A stretch of 64,000 bases of DNA. Origin: Dyella caseinilytica (GTDB lineage Bacteria > Pseudomonadota > Gammaproteobacteria > Xanthomonadales > Rhodanobacteraceae). Made by a program: the position numbers and the translations under genes. Location of the stretch: the NCBI RefSeq assembly GCF_016865235.1, contig NZ_CP064030.1, positions 2,480,001 to 2,544,000 on the forward strand, read 5' to 3'. This document shows, piece after piece, positions 17,283-27,226 of this stretch. How positions within the stretch are numbered: position 1 is the stretch's first letter; each line of letters opens with the position of its first letter. The notes under the pieces were generated by a model. It was not told the DNA's origin, did not search any database, and saw only the letters and a list, made by a program, of their open reading frames with translations.

Positions 17283-18968
17283 ATGAGCAATCAGCGTCCT
17301 TGGCTGAATCACTACCCGGCTGGCGTATCCGCAGAAATCGATATCAATCAATACGCCTCAGTCACCGCGGTGGTGGAAGAAGCATTTGAGCGCTTCGGCC
17401 AGCGCCCCGCCTTCCATAGCTTCGGCAAGCAACTTACGTACGCGGAAGTCGACAAGCTCAGCCGCGACTTTGCCGGCTACCTCACGGGCGAGCTGAAACT
17501 GGTCAAAGGCGATCGCATCGCGATCATGATGCCCAACTGCCTGCAATACCCGATCGCGCTATTCGGTGCACTGCGCGCCGGCCTGACAGTGGTCAATACC
17601 AACCCGATGTACACCGCGCGTGAGCTCAAGCATCAGCTTGAGGATTCCGGCGCCAAGGCGATCCTGGTGCTGGACAATTTCGCTGCCACCTTGCAACAGG
17701 TGGTGGCCGAGACCGAGGTCAAGCACATCATCACCACCGGCATCGGCGACCTGCTGGGCGCCAAGGGTGCCGTGATGAACCTGGTGGTCAAGCACGTCAA
17801 GAAGATGGTGCCTCCTTTCCATCTGCCACATGCTGTGCGCTTCAACGATGCCTTGTCCCGTGGCGCGCGTCACTCGTTGACGAAGCCTGTGATCGGTCAC
17901 GATGACATCGCCTTCCTGCAATACACCGGCGGTACGACCGGTGTCGCCAAGGGCGCGATGCTGACCCACGGCAACATGGTCGCGAACATGCTGCAGGCAG
18001 GCATGTGGATCGGCGCGAATCTCAAGGAAGGCCAGGAAGTCGTCATCACCGCGCTGCCGCTGTATCACATCTTCTCGTTGACGGCGAACGGCCTGGTGTT
18101 CATGCGCCTGGGCGGTCTGAGCTGGCTGATTACCAATCCGCGCGACATGCCGGCCTTCGTCAAGGAACTGCGCAAGTCAGGCTTCACCGCACTGACTGGC
18201 GTCAACACCTTGTTCAACGGCCTGCTCAACACACCAGGCTTCAGCGAGCTGGATTTTTCCAAGCTGCGCCTGAGCCTTGGTGGCGGCATGGCGGTGCAAC
18301 GCGCTGTCGCGGAACGCTGGAAGAAAGTCACCGGCTGCACGCTGGCGGAAGCTTACGGTCTTACCGAGGCATCGCCGGCCGTGTGCATCAATCCACTGGA
18401 TCTGAAGGATTACAACGGCTCCATCGGCCTGCCGATTCCGTCCACCGATATCGCCATCTGGTCCGAAGACGGTCAAGCATTGCCGCAGGGTGATGTGGGC
18501 GAACTGATGGTGCACGGCCCGCAGGTGATGAAGGGGTATTGGCAGCGTCCGGATGAAACGGTGAAGGTGCTGACGCCGGACGGCTGGCTGCATACCGGCG
18601 ATATCGCCAGGATCGACGAGAACGGTTACGTCTATATCGTCGACCGCAAGAAAGACATGATCCTGGTGTCCGGCTTCAACGTGTACCCGAACGAGATCGA
18701 GGACATCGTGATGAAGCATCCGGGCGTCGCGGAAGTCGCAGCCATTGGCATTACCGACGAGCACTCCGGCGAAGCCGTGAAGCTGTTCGTGGTGCGCAAG
18801 GATCCGACCCTGACGGTGGAACAGCTCAAGGAGTTCTGCCGCGAGAACCTTACTGGCTACAAGCGTCCGAGGGTGATCGAATTCCGCGATGCGTTACCCA
18901 AGAGCAATGTGGGCAAGATCCTCCGGCGCGAGCTGCGGGATGAGAAGAAGCAGGCGGTCGCCGGTTAA
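17283..18968 (+). CDS. fadD: Long-chain fatty-acid-CoA ligase FadD (RpfB-like)
   Basis: A 561-aa adenylate-forming enzyme that activates fatty acids as acyl-CoA. The AMP-binding signature YTGGTTGVAKGAMLTH is at residues 214-229, GLTEASP and the conserved WLHTGDIARIDENGY segment follow, and the catalytic lysine lies near the end in PKSNVGKILRREL. The ATG at 17283 is preferred to the TTG at 17271, which would abut the GGAGG element. It follows acnB/acnA and precedes a PilZ gene. In Xanthomonas the gene in this place, rpfB, is a FadD homolog linked to turnover of the DSF signal, and is next to rpfF. No rpfF or rpfC is present here. Confidence 0.94.
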   Translation: MSNQRPWLNHYPAGVSAEIDINQYASVTAVVEEAFERFGQRPAFHSFGKQLTYAEVDKLSRDFAGYLTGELKLVKGDRIAIMMPNCLQYPIALFGALRAGLTVVNTNPMYTARELKHQLEDSGAKAILVLDNFAATLQQVVAETEVKHIITTGIGDLLGAKGAVMNLVVKHVKKMVPPFHLPHAVRFNDALSRGARHSLTKPVIGHDDIAFLQYTGGTTGVAKGAMLTHGNMVANMLQAGMWIGANLKEGQEVVITALPLYHIFSLTANGLVFMRLGGLSWLITNPRDMPAFVKELRKSGFTALTGVNTLFNGLLNTPGFSELDFSKLRLSLGGGMAVQRAVAERWKKVTGCTLAEAYGLTEASPAVCINPLDLKDYNGSIGLPIPSTDIAIWSEDGQALPQGDVGELMVHGPQVMKGYWQRPDETVKVLTPDGWLHTGDIARIDENGYVYIVDRKKDMILVSGFNVYPNEIEDIVMKHPGVAEVAAIGITDEHSGEAVKLFVVRKDPTLTVEQLKEFCRENLTGYKRPRVIEFRDALPKSNVGKILRRELRDEKKQAVAG

Positions 18969-19015
18969 CGGGAATCGGGAATCGGGAATCGGGAATCGGG
19001 AATCGGGAATCGGGA
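18969..19015. repeat. Tandem heptamer repeat after fadD
   Basis: Six complete copies of CGGGAAT in a row (18969-19010) plus a partial seventh, beginning immediately after the fadD stop codon. Short inverted copies (TTTCCCG near 19042 and ATTCCCG near 19062) occur before the PilZ gene, so the block can also fold back. Such heptamer tracts vary in copy number by slippage. Confidence 0.85.
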
Positions 19016-19068
19016 AAGCATAGCGATTAGCGCTTTTTACTTTCCCGATTGACGACTCGCGATTCCCG

Positions 19069-19440
19069 CTATTCGTTGTGCCACATCTCAAGGATATCGG
19101 CGTAACCACCCAGCAGGTTCCATAGCGGCACCTGCTTGTCTTCCGGAATGCGCGTGTAGGCAAAACCGATATGCCGCTCCGACACGCGGGCGACCTTCGC
19201 CTCCAGATGGATGTGCAGGTCCTCACCGAAGATCATATCCAGCACCCAACTCTCACCAGCCTTGCCGTTCCATTGGCTCGGACGGCGCAGCAGCACGCCG
19301 GTGGCAGAGATGTCGATCAGATCGGTGGGATGCGATTCGTCGCCGTGACTCATCAGCACCGTGGTCTTGATGCGCATGCGCGCCGGGCGCAGATGCTCTT
19401 TATCGGAACCATCCATGGCGTCGTCACCCATTGTGGTCAT
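19069..19440 (-). CDS. PilZ-domain protein, candidate c-di-GMP receptor
   Basis: A 123-aa single-domain PilZ protein. The second c-di-GMP motif is intact as DISATG (D/N-x-S-x-x-G) in LIDISATGVLL. The first motif, normally RxxxR, is represented by the arginine cluster RPARMR (residues 18-23), which has three arginines but not the exact spacing. The C-terminal part (WNLLGGYADILEMWHNE) is specific. PilZ proteins change motility, type IV pili or polysaccharide output when c-di-GMP binds; no such gene is adjacent. It is convergent with fadD across the heptamer tract. Confidence 0.85.
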   Translation of the reverse strand: MTTMGDDAMDGSDKEHLRPARMRIKTTVLMSHGDESHPTDLIDISATGVLLRRPSQWNGKAGESWVLDMIFGEDLHIHLEAKVARVSERHIGFAYTRIPEDKQVPLWNLLGGYADILEMWHNE

Positions 19441-20332
19441 ACCTTTTTATCTCCCCGCACAGCATCCCCGCCACACGCCCAGATCCGACCTGCTGGCAAC
19501 GAAGCCTGTGCCTTCCCGCGACACGTCCCTCTGTGCCCGTCAGCACCGGCCCATTCGTGCCGATGTCCCCCGGATAGCCCCGTATGATGAAGCAAGCGAC
19601 ATGCCACTGCTACAACTACATTGCAGCTATCTGTGTGACGTGTTTCAGACGACACTGGCGACGCTATAGGTCACATGCTGCCGTGGCGGTTCATTTACCC
19701 CATGTGCCATACAGGTGACTCAGGAGGGCGCGGCTCGCACTGGTGCAGCAGGGATTGGTAAACCCCATTCCGGCCCCTCCCCTACACTCCGAAGCAGTGC
19801 CCGTGGACTTCTTAGGAAGGGAGGCTGCCGTGCAGGGATGGGGGATCCCTCGCTGCATAAGCATTCTTTAAAGCTTCACATGCCCTTACGGAAGCTGAAG
19901 CGCTTACTGGACATGCCGCCATACTGCAGTTAATCTGTAACCCGCGTGTGGAGCCATACATGGATGGCCGCCGGGAGCCCCGGTAGGGATGGCCTCCACC
20001 CGATGTACCCAGCCGACCTTTACGAATCGCGGGCGACGCCAGCGGCGTTACGCATGATTCCGGCCTGATCGTTTTCAGCGATATCGCCCGGCATCCAGCG
20101 ACCGCACACCTGACCGAACCGCATCGTGTGGCTTCATCGGGGTTTGATATTGGCGGGAAAGCCGCATCTCCCGGCTGGGCATCGTGCAGATTGAGTGGCT
20201 TCATTGGGGGCGCCTCAGCAATCGAAGGCATCCCAGGCATGAATCTTGGTTCGATCGCGCATCGAAAAAAGGTTTTGATCGTCAACAGAACGAATCGCCA
20301 GCCCGAATCGGGCGGCCTAATGACATGCATTG
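19441..20332. other. 890-base intergenic stretch without a convincing gene
   Basis: Neither strand gives a reading frame that looks like a protein; the longest (19812-20372, minus) is a Pro/Cys/Arg-rich mixture and runs into scpA. The stretch contains two fold-backs: AGGGAT-ggggg-ATCCCT (19834-19850) and a long imperfect hairpin from TACAT at 19957 to ATGTA at 20007 with an inner CCGGG/CCCGG stem. No tRNA, rRNA or known riboswitch class is recognised. It may hold an RNA, a long leader of scpA, or gene remnants. Confidence 0.5.
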
Positions 20333-21259
20333 ATGAGCACTGAGTCAACCGAGTCTCAGCCGGTACAAGCAACGCACGATGCGTTTGCTGGGGTTCCGCA
20401 GCAGCAGGAAATGCCGCTCGCCGTCGTGCGCGGTGAGCCGATTCTGCAGATGCCGCAGGACCTCTACATTCCTCCAGATGCGCTGGAAGTTTTTCTGGAG
20501 GCGTTCGAAGGACCGCTGGATCTGCTGCTTTACCTGATTCGCCGGCAGAACCTCGACATCCTCGATATTCCGATTGCCGAAATCACCCGGCAATATATGG
20601 AATACATCGACATGATGCGCGACGTGATGCGCCTGGAACTGGCGGCGGAATACCTGCTGATGGCCGCGATCCTGGGTGAGATCAAATCGCGGTTGCTATT
20701 ACCGAGGCCGCCCACGGAAGAAGGCTTGGAAGAAGATCCGCGTGCCGAACTGGTGCGCCGCCTGCAGGAATACGAGCGCTTCAAGAGGGCAGCCGAGGAC
20801 ATTGATGCCCTGCCGCGCCTGGAACGCGACACGGCCGTTGTGCAGGCTGATACCGGCGAGCGCAGTGTGGTGAAGCTGCCGCCGCCGCTGGATCTGAAGG
20901 AAATGCTGCTGGCCCTCAAGGATGTGCTGCACCGGGCCGAACTGTTCGGGCATCACGCCATCAAGCGCGAGGCGCTGAGTGTGCGCCAACGCATGGGCGA
21001 ATTGCTGAGCCGCCTGGAAGGCGATCAGTTCTACCGTTTTGAGAACCTGTTTGATGTAAGCGAAGGACGCCTGGGCGTGGTGGTCACCTTCCTGGCCATG
21101 CTGGAGCTGGCCAAGGAGTTCCTGATCAACATTGTGCAGGAGGAACCGCTGGCACCGATTTACGTGAAGGCCAATGCCGGTTCGGCCCGCGAAGAAGCCG
21201 AGCTCACCGCCAGCGACAACGCCTTCGAAGAACAAAACGCCGCGTTTGGCACCGAATAA
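20333..21259 (+). CDS. scpA: Segregation and condensation protein A (kleisin ScpA)
   Basis: A 308-aa kleisin that bridges the SMC heads and, with ScpB, forms the bacterial condensin for chromosome organisation. The conserved N-terminal block FEGPLDLLLYLIRRQNLDILDIPIAEITRQY and YLLMAAILGEIKSRLLLPRP are typical of ScpA; the C-terminal winged-helix block VVVTFLAMLELAKEFL contacts SMC. The first 40 residues are polar and poorly conserved. I use the ATG at 20333; a TTG at 20330 gives only one more residue. scpB follows after 54 bases. smc itself is not in the window. Confidence 0.96.
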   Translation: MSTESTESQPVQATHDAFAGVPQQQEMPLAVVRGEPILQMPQDLYIPPDALEVFLEAFEGPLDLLLYLIRRQNLDILDIPIAEITRQYMEYIDMMRDVMRLELAAEYLLMAAILGEIKSRLLLPRPPTEEGLEEDPRAELVRRLQEYERFKRAAEDIDALPRLERDTAVVQADTGERSVVKLPPPLDLKEMLLALKDVLHRAELFGHHAIKREALSVRQRMGELLSRLEGDQFYRFENLFDVSEGRLGVVVTFLAMLELAKEFLINIVQEEPLAPIYVKANAGSAREEAELTASDNAFEEQNAAFGTE

Positions 21260-21313
21260 GCGGTCGCTGAGACAAGGGCGCACCACCGTCATGGATACCT
21301 GAATCCTAAGACC

Positions 21314-22276
21314 ATGCAGATCGAGCAACTCAAAGCGATTATCGAAGCCGCACTGCTTGCCGCCAGCCAGCCTATGACGGTGGCGCAACTGGGCGAACTG
21401 TTCGTCGAGGAAGATGAAGTCGACCGGACACACATCGCCATGGCACTGGAAATGCTGGTGGAAGACAGCCAGAACCGTGGTGTCGAGCTGAGGGAAGTCG
21501 GCTCCGGTTTCCGCTATCAGGTACGCCAGGATGTGCATCCGTGGGTATCACGCATGTGGTCGGAAAAGCCCAGCCGCTACTCGCGCGCCCTGCTGGAGAC
21601 GCTGGCGTTGATCGCCTACCGTCAACCGATCACGCGTCCGGAAATTGAACAGATTCGCGGCGTGGTGGTCTCATCCAACATCGTCAAGACCCTGGAAGAA
21701 CGCGAATGGGTTCGGGTAGTGGGACACCGCGACGTGCCGGGCAAGCCCGCCCTGTACGGCACCACGCGCAGCTTCCTGGACTATTTCAACCTCAAGTCGC
21801 TCGATGAGCTGCCGCCGCTCTCGGAAATCCGCGACATGGAAGACCCCCAGCTGCGGCTGGACAACGAGCCGTTCCCGCCGCGCGTCATCAAGGATCTGCC
21901 GATTGATCCGGACGCTGAAGCGGAGGATGAAGCGGCAGCAGGCGAACACGCCGAAGAAAAGCAAGCCGAAGACCAGGTACACGCTGAAGAAGCACACACT
22001 GGTGAAGCGGCAGCCCACGAAGACCAAGCCGACGAAGCGCCTGCTAACGAAGCGATCGTCCACGAAGAACCGGCAACTGAAACATCGGTTGCTGAGGAAA
22101 CACACGAAGACCCTGCTCCGCAGCACCACGCGGACAGCCACGAATCCGAAAACACTGCATCCGCCATTGAAACGGATGCCGTCACAGAACCCCCTTCCAC
22201 TGCCGACGAGGCAGCGGACCATGCGGACGCCGCTGAAAGCTCCGCTGAGCAAGACACCGAGGAGTACCGCGCATGA
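21314..22276 (+). CDS. scpB: Segregation and condensation protein B (ScpB) with acidic tail
   Basis: A 320-aa ScpB. The first 195 residues contain the two winged-helix domains, with the diagnostic ALLETLALIAYRQPITRPEI and RGVVVSSNIVKTLEEREWVRVVG. They are followed by about 120 residues that are extremely rich in Glu, Ala, His and Thr with no hydrophobic core, so disordered and highly acidic. ScpB binds ScpA as a dimer. The stop overlaps the rluB ATG by four bases, giving coupled translation. The tail lacks any known motif and would be expected to vary between relatives. Confidence 0.95.
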   Translation: MQIEQLKAIIEAALLAASQPMTVAQLGELFVEEDEVDRTHIAMALEMLVEDSQNRGVELREVGSGFRYQVRQDVHPWVSRMWSEKPSRYSRALLETLALIAYRQPITRPEIEQIRGVVVSSNIVKTLEEREWVRVVGHRDVPGKPALYGTTRSFLDYFNLKSLDELPPLSEIRDMEDPQLRLDNEPFPPRVIKDLPIDPDAEAEDEAAAGEHAEEKQAEDQVHAEEAHTGEAAAHEDQADEAPANEAIVHEEPATETSVAEETHEDPAPQHHADSHESENTASAIETDAVTEPPSTADEAADHADAAESSAEQDTEEYRA

Positions 22277-23655
22277 ATGCGCCACAAAAATCCGTATTGA
22301 GCCTCAAGCGCTCCGCACCGCCTGAAAACGCCCCCCAGATCGAAGAACGCCTACACAAGGTGCTGGCCAACGCCGGTCTCGGCTCGCGACGCATGCTGGA
22401 GCAACGCATCCAGGCAGGCGATGTCGAAGTCAATGGCAGCGCCGCCAACATCGGCGCAAGCGTCCGTGCTGGCGACCGCGTCACGCTCGATGGCAAGCAG
22501 TTTGTTGTCGCCACCGACAATCGCGACGACGCCGAAGTGCTGGTCTACCACAAGCCCGAAGGCGTGGTGACTACACGCGAAGATCCCGAAGGCCGTCCCA
22601 CCGTGTTCGAACAGCTGCCGCGACTGAAAGGCGCGCGCTGGGTCGCCGTAGGCCGCCTCGACATCAACACCACCGGCCTGCTGTTGCTGACCACCGATGG
22701 TGAACTCGCCAACGCGCTGATGCATCCGCGCAGCGGCCTGGAACGCGAATACCTTTGCCGCGTACACGGCGAAGTGCCCGATGAAATGATCGAGAAACTG
22801 AAAGCGGGCGTTGAGCTGGAAGACGGCCCTGCCCGCTTTGACGAAATCGCCATCATCAGCCGCGGCGGTAGCCATAGCTGGTTCCGCGTGGTGATCCGCG
22901 AAGGTCGCAATCGAGAAGTCCGCCGCCTGTGGGACTCGCAAGGTTTCCTGGTCAGCCGTCTCAAGCGCATCCGCTACGGCAACATAGAGCTGCCGCGCAT
23001 GCTCCGCCGTGGCGACTGTGAAGCACTCAACGAAGACTTGGTGAAAGAACTACGCAAGGTCGCCGGCCTCGGCGCCCCGCAGCCAGTGCTCACGCTCAGC
23101 CCCGTGCTGCATCAGCGCCGCGCGCCGCGCAACGTCACCGAATACCGTCCTGAGAAAGGCGCCGGTACCGCATGGAGCGGCGGCTATCACGACGAAGCCC
23201 GCGAACTGCGTGCTTTCGATCGCATTCGCGAGGAGCCCGCACGCGGCAAGCAACAACGCCGTCGCAATCCGAATCGCGAAGTGAACGGCAATGTTGCCAA
23301 ACCGGATCGCTCCACCAAGCCGCCACACAAGAAGAAGCGTGGTATTGGCCCGGGCCAAGAGCTGCCGCCGGCACGCACCTGGTTCGCAGGCGACAGCCGC
23401 GAGGGTGGTCGTAGTGGTGGCGGTGCCAATACCTCCAGCAATCGCCGTGGCAGTGGTGGTGGCACCGGCAGCGCAAACCCGTACGGCGGCTTCAACGCCG
23501 GTGGCAATGCCAAACGCAACAATCGCGGTGGTGGCCGTCCTGGCCAAGGTCAGGGGCAAGGTCAAGGCGGTCGTCCGCAAGGTCGTGGCAACCGCCCCCA
23601 TGGACATGGCGGCGGCCGTTCCCCCGGTGGTGGCAATCGCTCTGGCAATCGCTAA
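22273..23655 (+). CDS. rluB: 23S rRNA pseudouridine synthase RluB with Gly/Arg-rich tail
   Basis: A 460-aa RsuA/RluB-type pseudouridine synthase that modifies U2605-equivalent 23S rRNA. An S4 RNA-binding domain (LHKVLANAGLGSRRMLEQRIQ) precedes the catalytic domain; the catalytic aspartate is in VGRLDINTTGLLLLT. From about residue 285 onward the protein is a long basic, low-complexity tail, ending in GQGQGQGG and GGGRSPGGGNRSGNR repeats, resembling RGG RNA-binding tails. The scpA-scpB-rluB order is conserved in Xanthomonadales. The tail lengthens RluB from the usual 290 or so residues. Confidence 0.95.
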   Translation: MNAPQKSVLSLKRSAPPENAPQIEERLHKVLANAGLGSRRMLEQRIQAGDVEVNGSAANIGASVRAGDRVTLDGKQFVVATDNRDDAEVLVYHKPEGVVTTREDPEGRPTVFEQLPRLKGARWVAVGRLDINTTGLLLLTTDGELANALMHPRSGLEREYLCRVHGEVPDEMIEKLKAGVELEDGPARFDEIAIISRGGSHSWFRVVIREGRNREVRRLWDSQGFLVSRLKRIRYGNIELPRMLRRGDCEALNEDLVKELRKVAGLGAPQPVLTLSPVLHQRRAPRNVTEYRPEKGAGTAWSGGYHDEARELRAFDRIREEPARGKQQRRRNPNREVNGNVAKPDRSTKPPHKKKRGIGPGQELPPARTWFAGDSREGGRSGGGANTSSNRRGSGGGTGSANPYGGFNAGGNAKRNNRGGGRPGQGQGQGQGGRPQGRGNRPHGHGGGRSPGGGNRSGNR

Positions 23656-23664
23656 ACACCAGCG

Positions 23665-24012
23665 ATGATCCGCATCTATCACAACAGCCGCTGCTCGAAA
23701 TCGCGCAGCGCGTTGGCACTGTTGGAACAACATGGCAAGCCTTTCGAGGTGATCAACTACCTCGAAACGCCACCGAGTGCCGTCGAGCTGAAAACCTTGC
23801 TATGGCAGTTAGGTATTACGGCTCGCCAGCTACTACGCAGCGGCGAAGATATCTACAAAGCGCTGCATCTTGATGATTCATCGCTGGATGATGCGATGTT
23901 GATCGATGCCATGACGAAGCATCCGCGGCTCATTGAACGTCCGATTGTGGTGGCTGACGACAAAGCCATCATCGGACGTCCGCCGGAAGCGGTGCTGGAA
24001 ATTCTCGCGTAG
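23665..24012 (+). CDS. ArsC-family (glutaredoxin-type) reductase
   Basis: A 115-aa protein of the ArsC/Spx thioredoxin-fold family. The N-terminal HNSRCSKSRSAL motif carries the active cysteine Cys10, and the conserved RPIVVADDKAIIGRPPE segment holds the arginine and cis-proline of arsenate reductases. It is of the short YfgD-like type. No arsB, arsR or acr3 gene is near, so a housekeeping redox role is as likely as arsenate resistance. It begins nine bases after rluB stops and may be part of that operon; it converges with the DUF1330 gene. Confidence 0.85.
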   Translation: MIRIYHNSRCSKSRSALALLEQHGKPFEVINYLETPPSAVELKTLLWQLGITARQLLRSGEDIYKALHLDDSSLDDAMLIDAMTKHPRLIERPIVVADDKAIIGRPPEAVLEILA

Positions 24013-24092
24013 TCGATCCAACGCCTGATCCCCATTGCCTTATCGGTTGGGTTGAAAATTGCAACGGACGATCAGGCTCACCAGCCAGCAAG

Positions 24093-24536
24093 CTACACGC
24101 CCATATCGATTTCCGACAAAGGCAATAGCCGCGAATCTTCAAGCGCGGCTATCCGGTGCCCCATTCCGGCCAGATAAGCTTCGTGGCTGGCAAATGCCAG
24201 AAAGGATCCCGCACTGTGCTGCCGCACCAGCATTGCCATATCCCAGCGCTCGTTGGCTGGGCCGATCAGGAACGAACCGCCCTCACCGAGAAACATCACT
24301 TCACCACCTGATTCATACAGGTATGGCAAGGTGTGCTCGATATAGCGGTAAAAGGCGGCAGCGCCGCTGATCGGTACATCAGGCGACAGTTCCGGCGACA
24401 GTGAGTAATCGGCCGTTTTGCGAAAACGCAGCAGATTCAGCATCACCACCGGGCCTTGTACGCCGCGCATGACAAACGCGCGTCCGGATGCCTGCGTTGG
24501 CTCGAGATAGCGTGAACTAGAATCAGCCTGCATCAC
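24093..24536 (-). CDS. DUF1330 domain protein
   Basis: A 147-aa cytoplasmic protein. The central PVVMLNLLRFRKTADYSLSP and the later AFASHEAYLAGMGHRIAAL segments match the dimeric alpha/beta-barrel DUF1330-type fold. No catalytic role is established for the family. Its start codon overlaps the stop of the preceding DUF2239 gene by four bases (ATGA), so the two are translated together under the operator-bearing promoter at 25172-25218. Confidence 0.75.
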   Translation of the reverse strand: MMQADSSSRYLEPTQASGRAFVMRGVQGPVVMLNLLRFRKTADYSLSPELSPDVPISGAAAFYRYIEHTLPYLYESGGEVMFLGEGGSFLIGPANERWDMAMLVRQHSAGSFLAFASHEAYLAGMGHRIAALEDSRLLPLSEIDMGV

Positions 24537-25147
24537 ACCATCCCCTCTTTCGCATCATCACCATATGCCAGCCAGGCAGCATGTCTACGCACGTCGGCCG
24601 GCCATGCTGCGATCAGCTCGCGGAACGTCGCTTCATCGTTAGCAAACAAGGCGCGACTCGCTTCTTCAAAACCGGGCATATCGCCCGCCATCGCCGACAT
24701 GAAGTGATAGGCGCGCTCCTGCCATACGCGCGACTTGTCGCGCTTGCTGTAGCGATGCCTCGCTTCCTCCACCAGTTTACGCAGGGCCACCGACGGCCCA
24801 CCGGGTTGCGACGCAAGCCATTCCCAGTGTCGGGGCAGCAGAGTCACCTCCCGGGCGACAACGCCCAGCTTGGGCCGTCCCCGCCCCCGTGGCGCGTCTG
24901 GCGCCCCCGCCTGGCTTTCCTGGGTAACCGCCTTAGTCTGATAGCGAGCAAGAATGTCTTCGTCCGTACCGCGCGTGTCGACATCGATGGAACGGCCGGT
25001 GCTGTCGTCAAAGATCAGGATTGGCTTCATCCGATCGCGGTCTGCGGTCAACTTGACGGCCAGGGCCACTACGTGGAGCGGCCCGGACACGAGGCGACGA
25101 TCGCCCTGGAAACTGGTGTAAGAGCAGGATGGATCGGGGCTGGTCAT
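24533..25147 (-). CDS. DUF2239 family protein
   Basis: A 204-aa protein whose conserved parts are the N-terminal PILIFDDSTGRSIDVDTRGT block, a basic hinge APRGRGRPKLGVVAREVTLL, and the LPRHWEWLASQPGGPSVALRKLVEEAR segment, all typical of DUF2239. The middle resembles a short ribbon-helix-helix or AT-hook-like basic patch (RGRGRP), so DNA binding is possible but unproven. First gene of a two-gene operon with the DUF1330 protein. The promoter carries two identical 15-bp sites, so it is probably tightly regulated. Confidence 0.8.
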   Translation of the reverse strand: MTSPDPSCSYTSFQGDRRLVSGPLHVVALAVKLTADRDRMKPILIFDDSTGRSIDVDTRGTDEDILARYQTKAVTQESQAGAPDAPRGRGRPKLGVVAREVTLLPRHWEWLASQPGGPSVALRKLVEEARHRYSKRDKSRVWQERAYHFMSAMAGDMPGFEEASRALFANDEATFRELIAAWPADVRRHAAWLAYGDDAKEGMV

Positions 25148-25171
25148 GGCGTATCCCTGTCAAGTCGACAA

Positions 25172-25218
25172 ATAATACCCGGATAAAATTCATATGGCAA
25201 TATTACCCGGATAAAATT
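25172..25218 (-). promoter_or_regulatory. Promoter with duplicated operator for DUF2239-DUF1330
   Basis: On the minus strand TTGCCA (25195-25200) and TATTAT (25172-25177) are 17 bases apart, a good sigma-70 promoter. Two exact copies of AATTTTATCCGGGTA (25204-25218 and 25176-25190) occur 28 bp apart, each containing the near-palindrome TTAYCCGGRTAA. One lies in the spacer and overlaps the -10 box, the other upstream of the -35 box. This is the layout of a repressor-controlled promoter. The regulator gene is not adjacent. Confidence 0.7.
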
Positions 25219-25236
25219 TAGCCGCCGATCCGACAA

Positions 25237-25266
25237 CAAAAAGGCCGCCCGAAGGCGGCCTTTTTT
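25237..25266 (-). terminator. Intrinsic terminator of ftsH
   Basis: GGCCGCC (25243-25249), loop CGAA, GGCGGCC (25254-25260), with T6 on the plus side and a T-run (AAAAA at 25238-25242) on the minus side. It terminates the leftward rlmE-ftsH transcript and insulates the DUF2239 promoter. Confidence 0.9.
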
Positions 25267-25285
25267 CCAGCAAGCCTGCTTGGGC

Positions 25286-27222
<1,937 letters not shown>

Positions 27223-27226
<4 letters not shown>

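Noticed and set aside
18969..19015. Heptamer tract considered as a CRISPR array
   Set aside because: The units are directly adjacent seven-base repeats with no spacers and no cas genes are in the window.
19812..20372. A 186-codon frame on the minus strand in the 19.4-20.3 kb gap
   Set aside because: Pro, Cys, Ser and Arg are scattered without pattern, no ribosome site, and the start lies inside scpA. Kept as non-coding.
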